Assembly: GCA_916048055.1 (NCBI GenBank)
Contig: CAJZHL010000028.1
Span: 1,674,001-1,738,000 of the forward strand
DNA from: Pedinophyceae sp. YPF-701
Lineage: Eukaryota; Chlorophyta; Pedinophyceae
Direction: 5' to 3'
Length of the DNA stretch: 64,000 nucleotides
A model generated the notes under the pieces. It worked only from the letters and a program-made list of their open reading frames with translations, did no database searches and was not told where the DNA came from. Of the stretch, positions 55,474 to 64,000 are shown in pieces. Both the position numbers and the translations under genes were made by a program. Each line of letters begins with the position of its first letter. Within the stretch, counting starts at the first letter, position 1.

Positions 55474-56755
55474 ATGGTGGTGACCGCCCTGGTCCGCTCG
55501 GCGGCGCGTGCGGCCCGGTGCGCGCCGGAGCCCCACCAGCGGGTCGCCAGGGGCGCCGCGCGCGCGGGCGCGGGCCGGCCGACCAGGCGCTCGCTGTGCG
55601 TGCGAGCGGAGGGCCACGCGCGCCCGCCGGCGCACGTCGAGGAGGTCACCAGCACCAAGAACCCGTACGTGAAGCACTGCGTGAAGCTGCGGAGGAACGC
55701 GACGTACCGCGCCGACAGCGGCACGGCCCTCCTCACGGGGCTCGCGCCCATCAGAGAGCTCGCAGCCGCCGGCCTGCTGAACATCCGCGTCCTCATCTCG
55801 TCGGGCCAGGCCGCCACGGCCGACATCCCAGCCGCGCAGAGGCTCCAGGTCCGCCGCCCGCGCAGCGCACCGCCCGCGCGGCGCAGGGACTCCTCCCCGC
55901 CACCGCGCCGGCGCCTGCGCATGCCGCCGCCGGCGCCGCCCCGTCGCCCGCCGAGCCGCGCCGCACCCCTTCCCCCCCGCAGGTGTCGGACGCGGTGATG
56001 GAGCGGCTGGCGGGCCTCGAGGGCGCTGGCGGGGGCGCGTCGGGCGGGGTCGTGGCCGCCGAGGTCGAGCTGCCGTCGCCCGCGGCGCTCGCGGACCGCC
56101 TCCGCGCGCCGCCCCCGCACGGCCTGCCGTCGCACCGCCTGCTCGCGCTCGACTCCGTGCAGGACCCGGGGAACATGGGGACGCTCCTGCGCACCGCGTG
56201 CGGCCTCGGCTGGTCCGGCGCCTTCCTCCTCCCCGGGTGCTGCGACCCGTGGAACGACAAGGCCCTGCGCGCGGCGCGCGGCGCCACGTTCCGCCTGCCC
56301 CTGGCGACGGGCGGCTGGGACGAGCTGGAAGCGGTGCTCGGGGGCGACGCGGTGATGCTGGCAGCGGACGTGCCGCGCGCGGGCGCGGGGGCGGCGCCGT
56401 CGCTGCGGGCCGTGGCGGCGGGGTCGGCGCCCGTGTGTCTGGTGCTGGGCAGCGAGGGACAGGGCCTGTCCGAGGCGGGGCGGCGGCGTTGCGCGGCCGT
56501 GGGCGTGCCCATGCTGGGCGACATGGAGAGCCTGAACGTCGCGGTGAGTCCCCGCGCCCGGAGCGCGCGTGCAGCGCACGTCGAAGCGCGTCGGTTGCGC
56601 GCACCGTGCTGGTTCGCGCCGCGCCGCGGGACGCGCGCGTAAACTGCGCGTCGATGCGCCCCGCCGTGGATCCGCAGGCAGCAGGGGCGATCCTGATGCA
56701 CTCGTTGGGCCCCGTCGGGCTCGCGGGGCTGCGTGGCGCGGGGTCGAAGGCTTGA
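55474..56755 (+). CDS. SpoU/TrmH-family RNA 2'-O-methyltransferase, probably organellar
   Basis: Exons 55474-55848, 55983-56543 and 56678-56755; introns (134 nt each) are GT-AG and phase 0; 337 residues. SPOUT enzymes methylate the ribose 2'-OH of tRNA or rRNA using S-adenosylmethionine bound in a trefoil knot. Motif 1 is 'LDSVQDPGNMGTLLRTA' at about 181, motif 2 'LVLGSEGQGLS' at about 280, and motif 3 'SLNVA|AAGAILMH' spans the last intron. An N-terminal substrate-binding segment (about 55-125) contains 'STKNPYVKHCVKLRRN', typical of 23S-type enzymes. The first ~50 residues are Arg/Ala-rich and acid-poor, fitting a plastid or mitochondrial transit peptide, so an organellar rRNA is the likely substrate. 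Confidence 0.92.
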
Positions 56756-57664
56756 TGCTGGTCCTGGCCGGGTCACATCAGCGCCCGGCGGGGGGGGGGC
56801 GCTGGATGTCGGTCTCGGCGCGCGACGCGCTGGGGCCGGCGCGGCCGCAACGGCGCGGCCCGTCGGCGTCGTCGCCACACTGTGGATTCGACGAGGGTCG
56901 TCGGGTCTATCCACAGGGTTCAACTTGGCAGAGACGATGGTGCGTGGCCCTACGGCGCAGGCCCCACGGCGCGGGCCGCTCCGGACCTGTACTGCGTAGA
57001 TACCGTCCACAGAGCCGCTGTATGCGCCATACTTAGGCCAGATAGGCGCAGCGTTCGCCCGGCAGCGGCCCCGCTGATCGGGGGGTGCCTGGCCCCAGTT
57101 CGTGTCTCCGAAGGCAGTCCCGTTCTACGTTGTCGGCGCGTGCGGCGCGAAAGCGGCCGCGCCTCGGAATATCCTGGATCGCCCTGCGGCCCTGGGCGGT
57201 GACGCGGGCGGCTGCCGCGCCTCGTGCGCGCGAGGGCGAATCCCTCCATGCCTTGCCCACCGATCTGCCCTCGTTGCGCTGCAGGGGCCGGCGGAAGACG
57301 GTCACCAGGGCTTTCAGACGCCGCACAAAGGCGTCCCGTCGGACGGCCGAACGAATGAGGACGCACGTTTCACGCTCGGAGGGCCGGACTCCTCTATGCA
57401 GGTGGGTCGGCGCGAAAAACCGCTCCCGGGAGTTGCTTCGACCTCGCACGACATGCGTGAATTTGCGGGCGCCGCAAACGCCGCGCGCGCCATCGCGCGG
57501 TCCATCGTGCGGCCCGCGCGCAGCCCCCGCCCCCCGGTGATGCGACTTGACCTAGCCAACCGCTCCGCGCCTAGATCGAGCCCCTGCGAACGCCTGTTTC
57601 GCCGACCCCCCCCCCGCAACCGGCGCCACCGTACCCCCACCGCCATCTGCAGGGCCAGCAGCGC
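56756..57664. other. Intergenic, may hold first exon of AP2 gene
   Basis: No independent gene recognised. The AP2 frame is open back to an in-frame TAG near 57573 but has no ATG. A possible two-codon first exon is ATG CAG at 57396-57401, followed by a GTGGGT donor, joining an acceptor near 57573 (CCTAG|ATCGAG). This is conjecture. Confidence 0.4.
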
Positions 57665-58620
57665 GTGATCGACCAGCGCCCGACGCACGTCTACAGCTAC
57701 TACGGGCCCTCCCCTGGACACCCCCTGTACGACGCCGCCCTGCACGAACCCGCCAGGGACGGCTGGCCCGCGGACCTGCACGACTCGTGGCACGGCCGCC
57801 CGGGCTTCCCGGGCTTGACGGGCCCTGGTCACGTGGACGGAGGACTGTACGACGTGTCCGACCACCTCATGACGGACTGGCCCGGCCCGACCGCGACCGC
57901 CGTCCAGCCGGGCATGATGCACCACGACGTGCAGCTCCCGTGGGGCGACGCGTGGGGGCAGCCCGCGCCGACGTACGCCGAAGGACCGGGCGCGTTTGGC
58001 CACGCGTACGCGCACCAGGCCAGCGGCGCGGGCCGCGGCGACGCCTTTCCGCAGGGCGGAGGCGCTGCGACCCACGCGCACTTCCAGGGCGGCAGCGGGT
58101 GGCTCGCGGCGGGCGCACCGAGCGCGCTGGACGTGGGCGGCGCATTGCAGGACGGCGGCGGCGAGGACAGCGGCGACGACCCCCGCGCGCCGCTGCAGGG
58201 GCAGGGCGGGCTCGTGTCCGGCATGACGCGGCGCTTCCTGACGCCGCGCGCGATCCCGCGCACGCACCAGCAGCTCGAGGCCCTCCGCAGGTCCCTGCAG
58301 GGCTCCCACCCGCTGCAGCGCCGCCAGGGGGCGTCGGACGGCGCGCCCCCGCCCGCACGCGGAGCGCAGAGGTCGGCCACCGCACCGCCCGTGGCCCGCC
58401 GCCGGGGCCGTGCGGGGCCCTCGATCGCCCCCGCCGACCCCGCACACGGCGAGTTTGCGGTCAACCCGGGGATGCACGTCGCCCTGGACGACCTGCCCTT
58501 CACGGACCTGCTGAGGGACAGCGTCCTGGACGACTCGCTGGCCGACATCTGCGGCCAGGGCGACCACGACGGCGACGGCGCGTTCCGCCTCGGCGCGCCT
58601 GGGAGGCCGGCGTCCGGGCG

Positions 58621-58653
<33 letters not shown>

Positions 58654-59973
58654 CAGGGGCGGGCAGGGCAGTGTGCGGCGCAACACGAGTAGCCCTGGGG
58701 ACGCCGTCGGCGCCACGCGCGCCCGCCGGTCTGACTCGCTGATGCTGCACGACTCCACCGACGTCGACATGTCGGGCGGGTCGCCGCGGCCGCTGAAGCG
58801 CCAGGTGAGCCCCCGCAGACGAACGCCCGCATCGTTCTCACGCACATTGCTCTCTCCTTCCCGTGCAACGTGCCGCACACGTCGTGCGCCCCCCTGATCT
58901 TCGCTCCGCTCCTCGCGCGTCGTCAGCGCACTGTCCGAACTCCCCCCGCTGCTCCTCCTTGCCCTTTTCCGCGCAGGCGGCGGCCACGGAGTGCGTGATG
59001 GCGTCCCCGACCGCCAGCCAGCCGTCCAGCGCGGACCACGCCCTCGTGGAACACAAGCGCGGGTTCCTGCACCCCTCCGTGATGGCTGCGCTCGAAATCC
59101 CGAGCAAGTCGCCCTCCGGCGCCAGCCACGCCGACGCCAGCAACGACGGCTCCGTGCTGATGGTGCCGCCCGTCGCGGCGCACGTCGCGGCCGCCTCGGC
59201 CCTGTCGCCGGGCGCCAGCGGGCGCTCGTCCAAGCTCGGCGCGGTCTCGCAGCGCCCGATGGTCAAGCAGGGCTCCTCGCGCTTCCGCGGCGTCACGAGG
59301 TGCGTCGTCCCACGCCCGCGCCGCTCGCGCCACGCCCCGGAACGCAGACACTCCCCCTCTCCTGCTGACACCCCCCATGTCCGGCCGTGGGAGAGCGCGC
59401 AGGCACCGCTGGACGGGCCGCTTCGAGGCGCACCTGTGGGACAGCAGCGTGCAGCGGAAGCAGAGCAAGGCGGGCCGCTCGCGCGGCAAGCAGATCTACC
59501 TGGGGGGGTTCCCCAGCGAGGAGGACGCGGCCCGCGCGTACGACCGCGCGTCCATCGTGTGGTGGGGCGAGTCCGCGATGCTCAACTACCCCTGGGACGA
59601 CTACAAGGACGAGGTCGCGGTCCTGACCGCGCTCTCGCGCGACGCCGCGACCCAGCGCCTGCGCACCAAGGAGGCCGGGTTCGTGGACAACGAGGCGGGC
59701 TTCCACGGCGTGCTGCCCGCGGGCAAGGCCGGCTGGCGGGCGGTGTACCGGCACGCCGACGCGCGCGGGACGGTCGAGCTCGGGCGCTTCGAGGAGGCCG
59801 CGCAGGCCGCCATGGCGTACGACCGCGCTGCCATCGACGCGCTGGGCGTGCGCGCGGTGCTCAACTTCCAGCTCGGCGACTACTGCGACGAGGACGCGAT
59901 CCAGGAGCTGTACCGGCGGGAGTCGGGCGGGGGCGGCGCGGACCGGCGCTCGGGCGAGAGCTGCGCCGAGTGA
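57574..59973 (+). CDS. Double-AP2-domain transcription factor
   Basis: Last three exons: the one ending at 58804, then 58977-59299 and 59403-59973 (GT-AG, phases 0 and 2). The open frame of the first listed exon begins at about 57574 but lacks an ATG, so a short 5' exon is missing. A His/Gly/Pro-rich N-terminal half is followed by a Gly/Arg run and then an AP2 DNA-binding domain: '[20 protein letters not shown]', 'GGFPSEEDAARAYDRA', 'LNYPWDDY'. A second, weaker AP2 repeat follows ('GFHGV', 'EEAAQAAMAYDRAAI', 'LNFQLGDY'). Repeat 1 keeps the [13 protein letters not shown] pattern of the AP2/ANT/WRI1 subfamily. Nuclear transcription factor; target genes unknown. Confidence 0.88.
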
Positions 59974-60242
59974 GCCTGCCTCCCGCGCGCTGAGCGAACA
60001 GACAAGACGCGCCGACGGCGACGAGCGCGCACGTGTTGGAGTGATTGTACAGCAGTTTGGTTCCGCCGGGAGAGCGCGACTCCGTGCTCGTCCTGTTGAC
60101 ACAACATCAACACAACCCTCTTGTTGTAACTTCCGTGCATGAACAGCGAGGCGCCGCTGAGCTGTCACTCACATACGTCCTGCCGCGGCCTCACCAACGC
60201 CACGAACGACAACGCGCCCGATCAAGGCACCACGTCCCCCGC

Positions 60243-62796
60243 TCAGTCCGTCTCCATCCGGTTCGGGTCCGCCTTGTCCGCGGATGCCGGCGCTCCCTCC
60301 CCACCAGCCTTCGGAGCGTCGCCCGCCGGCGCGCCGTTGCCCTCCGCCTTGCCGCCCTCCGGCTTGGCCGCCTCCGCAGCGGGTTTCGCCGCCTCCGCAG
60401 GCCTCTCCGGCCCGCTCGGAACATCCTTCTTCTCCGCCGCAGCCCCCGGGGCGTCCGGCGCGGCCTGCCCGGGCTCCTTCGCGCCCTCGCCGCCCTCGAG
60501 CGACGCGGCCCACGCCTTCGGGTCCTTCAGCTGCACCTCCCGCCGCTGCGGCGTGTGCTGCAGGATCTTGGGCTGCGGTGCGGCCACTGCTGCCGACGCA
60601 GCCGGCACCGCCCCCGCCGGGGGCTTCGACGCGTTGCCCGGCGCGGGGCGCTGCTGCACCACGGCCGCCGCGCCCGCCATCTCCGCGTCCGACTCCGAGT
60701 CAGACCCCGACGAGCTGGAGCTGGAGTCGATCGCACCGCTGCGCCCGCCGCCGGCCACCGGGGCAGGTGCCGGCGGTGGCGCGAACGCAGGCGCGGCGCA
60801 GGCGCGGGGAGCCGGAGCAGGCGCGGGGGCCGGAGCGAGCGCGGGGGCCGGAGCAGGCGCCGGCGCCGGTGCAGGCGCGGGGCAGGTGCGGTCGCGGTGC
60901 GGAGCGGGCGCCCGGTGCCGGAGGTGGGGTCGTTGCCGGGGGCTGTTGCTGCGGCGCCGCAGCAGGCGCCGGGCGGCGCTGGCGGGCGCGGGAGGCGCCG
61001 GCGCCGGCTGGGGCGGCGCGGCGGCGGGCGCCGACCCGTTGGTCTGGGGGGGCGCCGGGGCAGCAGAGACGGCTGGGGCCGCGGGGGGGGTCGCCGCGGA
61101 CGCCGCGGGCTGCTGGCTGCCCGGCACGGGCGCGCCCTCGGGCACGGTCTTCGCCGGCACGGCCGCCTTCTGCGGCTTGTCCTTCCGCGACGCACGCTGC
61201 ACGACGCACGCGCCCAACAACAGCCCTCACGCCTCGGTCTGACGCGTGCGTTCCGGGGCGTCCGCGGCGCTGCGGGGGCGGCGGCACGTACCTTGGTGAG
61301 GGCGTCGAGTTCCCAGAGCGTCGCGCGCGAGAGGCGGTCCAGGTCGAGCTCGACTTCGGCGCCGTCGGGCGCGGCCGCCAGGGAGGGCTCCGTGCGGGAG
61401 ATGAGCTCGATGACCTCGCCCAGGCGGTCGCCGCCGAGGGACCCGAGCGCGATCGAGAGCCGGCGCTTCTCCTCGAACGTCATGTCGCGGTCCTGCGGCT
61501 TGACTGCGAGGAGAAGGGGTTGGGGGTGTGAGAGCGCGGTGGGCGGAGCCGGCGCGTGCGGGGCGGCGCGGGGCGCGGGCAGGGAGGCGGACCTGACTTG
61601 TCGATGTCCGCGGGCCGGATCTTGCTGGCCACGCTGGTGATCTTCTTGCCGGTGTTGGCAACCTTCTCCGACAGCGTGCTGCCCTCGGGCTTCTGCGCGC
61701 GTGGCGGTCGTGGAACAGACGGTTCGGCGGCGGGAGAGCGCGGGGAGGGCGCGGGGCGCGCAGTGTGCGCGCGGGGCGCGCGGGGCGGGCGGGGAGAGCG
61801 TGGGGAAGGAAATGACGCTTGACGAGTGCGGGAATGCTGGCTCCGCGTGGAAGGATGAACGCGTGCGAGGGCGGCGTGGGCGGAGGGGCAGCGGTTGGAC
61901 GCAGCCCGGCGGCCCGCGCGGGGCGCTGGAACGCAGGGCAGCTGGACATCGGTGTCGCGAATGGAACAGGACAGGTGGGGACCGAGCTGTTGGGCCGGAT
62001 CGGGGCCTGCCAGCGCGGTCCGCGTGGCTCACGAGGTCGTAGACGGTGTATGTGGGCCCGTGGCGGCGACGGAATGCGCCCCCCGTGCCCCACGGGACGG
62101 CAGCAGCGTGGCCTGTGTTTCGGCGGGCAGGGGGTCTGGCGGCTGCGATTCCCGCTCCGCGGGCTGGGCGCGCACCATGCCCGACGCCTTCTTCCTGGCC
62201 TCGAGCTCTGCGAGGCGCTCCTCGATGCCGGACTGACCCCAGCGTTTCTCCCAGACCTCGCACAGCCTGTCCCCCATGGCTCGCACCGGCGTCACCGGTG
62301 GGTTGTAGATGCGGCAGTTCAGGAAAACCTGCCTCATATCCTCACGAAATCCGAGCGGACTCGTGTAGAATCGCGGTTGCGACTTCGCCGGGTTGTTTTC
62401 GAGCCGCTTGGAGATGGTGCCGAGGTCCATCGGTTTATTGACGTGCACGAAGTAATCCGACGCGCAGTCCCGGACGGGATCGACGGGCCGCAAAAACAGC
62501 TCGCAGTCCTTCTTGTGCGACTTCTTCAACCCCCGCAGGATGTTGGCGCATTCGGCGAACAAGGCATTCATCTCGTCGTCCTCCGTGAGGGGCGCGCCCC
62601 CGGGCAGCGGACCCCCGACCGCGGGCACCGCGGGCTTCGGCACCGCTGCACGCTGCGGCACGCTCCCCGTGCGGATGCGCGAGATCATGTCCTCGATGGC
62701 CGTCTTCTGGAACACCACCTCGCGCAGCTTCGCCTCCAGCTCCTTGCGCTCCTGCCGCCGCTGCTCGCGGGCGTTCGGCGCTGCGGACGCGCTCAT
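60243..62796 (-). CDS. BET-family (GTE-type) bromodomain-NET protein
   Basis: Exons 62796-62176, 61692-61593, 61503-61292 and 61196-60243; introns are GT-AG and all phases match; 628 residues. Reads acetyl-lysine on histones and recruits transcription machinery. The N-terminal helix is Arg/Glu-rich. One bromodomain lies at about 85-195 ('YFVHVNKPMDLGTISKRL', acetyl-lysine-binding Asn in 'CRIYNPP'). The NET domain lies at about 245-310 ('MTFEEKRRLSIALGSLGGD', 'VIELISRTEPSL', 'LWELDAL'). A long Ala/Pro-rich region contains a Ser/Asp SEED-like patch (~470-487) and an Ala/Glu/Lys-rich tail. A single bromodomain is the plant GTE arrangement; animal and yeast BETs usually have two. The 3' end is 269 bp from that of the AP2 gene. 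Confidence 0.92.
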
Positions 62797-63139
62797 CGTG
62801 GCGGTCTGCGGGCACCTCGCGACGCCGTCTGCGTGCTCCGCGCACGGCGGGACGCCAAAGACGCTTCAGAGCCCAGACGGACCCTCCCGGGGGAGTCAGC
62901 CGCGAGATCCCCCCCCTCGCGCGGGGTATGGGGCGCGCGGGCGGCGGGGGACGTGCAGACGCTCGCGCTCCGTGGCAAGGCGAGGGCGTGGGGGCGGGCC
63001 GACGGGCCAAGTTGCGGGTGTTGTACACGCTGGGCTAGCACCGAGGCCTCCGTGCGACGGGACGGCTCTAGATACGCAGCGCCGCGCAGTCCCTGATGCG
63101 ACTCCGTCGCGGTGTGCGTTTCGGCGGATCGTAACTCTG
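62797..63139. promoter_or_regulatory. 343-bp divergent intergenic region
   Basis: Between the start codons of the BET gene and the ABC transporter gene. No motif recognised. Confidence 0.45.
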
Positions 63140-64000
63140 ATGGGGTTCGGCGAGGGCGTGGACGCATTCGCCTCGGGTGCCGCGCTGTGCCTAGCCGTGG
63201 CCGTCACGCTGCTCAAGGAATCGCTTCCGAAGCGGCCGCGCGGGCTTCGCTTCGTGGACTTCCGCCACCTCAAGGCGGTCGCGACCCTGGCCTGCGGTTG
63301 TTCAGCCGCGCTGTTGGTCTCTGGCCTCCTGACTGATGCAGCCCCCCGCCCGCCGAGCTGGGAGGTGTCTGTCTTGCTGCTGTCCCTGCCGCTGCTTGGC
63401 GCCGCCGTCGAGATCGCGCTCTGGCCGGAAGAGTCGATGGAACCGTGGTGGGCGGCGCTCCCGCTCGTGTCAGCAACGGCAGTCGTCGCGGGCAGACGCG
63501 CCGTGGTGCTGGCGGCACAGGAGCACCGCCACGACCTCCCGAGCCCGGCACCGCTGGCGCTGAACGCAGCCTGCGCGACCGTCGCGCTCACCGGGCTCGC
63601 CGTCATCGCCGTGGAGCTGTTCGCCACGCCGGCGCTTCCACAGGGCAACACCGAGCCGCTGCTGCCCGAGAACGAGGTGCGCACGACGCCGCCACCCTCT
63701 CTCATCGCAGTGCGCGCGGCCGGACGCTCGCATCTCTCGCCGTCCCGCTGGTTCGAACGCACGCCGCGATCGATCACAACGCTCGATGCAACCGTGCCCG
63801 CAGGAAGGTCGCCAAGGCTGGCGCGCGTTCAAGCGTCCGAAGCGCACGATACCGCTTCGCGTGCTCTTCGGCCGCGCGCTGCGCTTCGCCACCCCGCGCA
63901 CCGCGTCCCTCCAGCTCGCCGCGCTCACCTCGCTGCTCCTGGTGGGCGTGTCGCGCGTCATCAACGTCCTCCTGCCGCAGATCTACGCGCACATCGTCGA
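63140..64000 (+). CDS. ABCB6/HMT1-type ABC transporter, 5' part
   Basis: Exon 1 63140-63676, intron 63677-63803 (GT-CAG, 127 nt, phase 0), exon 2 from 63804 runs off the window. Translated by hand. The first ~180 residues contain about five hydrophobic segments, as in the extra N-terminal membrane domain of ABCB6/HMT1 proteins. Exon 2 opens with a basic linker ('GWRAFKRPKRTIPLRVLFGR') and then the first core membrane helix ending in 'SRVINVLLPQIYAHIVD', which closely resembles the RLLNxxVPxxYKxIVD entry of ABCB6/HMT1 half-transporters. Members move porphyrins, heavy metals or phytochelatin conjugates across organelle membranes. The nucleotide-binding domain lies beyond the window, so the class is inferred. 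Confidence 0.7.
   Translation, partial: MGFGEGVDAFASGAALCLAVAVTLLKESLPKRPRGLRFVDFRHLKAVATLACGCSAALLVSGLLTDAAPRPPSWEVSVLLLSLPLLGAAVEIALWPEESMEPWWAALPLVSATAVVAGRRAVVLAAQEHRHDLPSPAPLALNAACATVALTGLAVIAVELFATPALPQGNTEPLLPENEVRTTPPPSLIAVRAAGRSHLSPSRWFERTPRSITTLDATVPAGRSPRLARVQASEAHDTASRALRPRAALRHPAHRVPPARRAHLAAPGGRVARHQRPPAADLRAHRR

Overview
The window is eukaryotic nuclear DNA, very GC-rich, with short GT-AG (and a few apparent GC-AG) introns, a type II tRNA-Leu, a broken Ty3/gypsy retrotransposon and several families of dispersed and tandem repeats. The gene content points to the green lineage: a plant-type TIGR01589-domain protein, a double-AP2 transcription factor, a GTE/BET bromodomain-NET protein, a probable NEF1-like membrane protein and a DNMT1/MET1-like cytosine methyltransferase. 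A GC-rich unicellular green alga is the best guess; the species cannot be named from the sequence.

Layout. (1) 1-44 kb is gene-poor and repeat-rich. It holds a probable multi-exon gene on the minus strand (2.5-4.1 kb), a DNA cytosine-5 methyltransferase (10.6-13.5 kb, minus), a three-exon chromodomain protein (14.4-15.7 kb), a small multi-exon gene of unknown function (23.3-24.2 kb), five copies of a ~150-bp SINE-like repeat, three copies of a longer repeat ('element X', one copy carrying a four-unit 297-bp tandem array), the Ty3/gypsy remnant (32.3-35.2 kb), a tRNA-Leu(CAG) gene, and two large paralogous genes ('family Z') at 27.0-30.1 kb and 37.9-41.35 kb. (2) 44-64 kb is compact. Eight genes with recognisable structure lie in nearly strict alternating orientation: an unknown protein (minus), a NEF1-like protein (plus), a secreted P/Homo-B-like domain protein (minus), TRAPPC2/Trs20 (plus), the TIGR01589 protein (minus), a SpoU/TrmH RNA methyltransferase (plus), the AP2 factor (plus), the BET protein (minus), and then an ABCB6/HMT1-type ABC transporter (plus) running off the end.

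The most unusual material is family Z. These are two large Cys/His-rich proteins with no fold I recognise. The two genes share a byte-identical 168-nt intron and a near-identical ~650-bp upstream block, while their exons differ by many amino-acid changes, insertions and coding minisatellites. One copy is frameshifted by a 7-nt near-duplication. Folded-back fragments of the same family sit at 1.57-1.93 kb. The methyltransferase, chromodomain protein and decayed retroelement fit a silenced, repeat-dense chromosomal domain; that functional link is inference from position only.

Exon coordinates were worked out by matching splice-site dinucleotides, reading phase and protein continuity by eye. No transcript evidence or database search was available.
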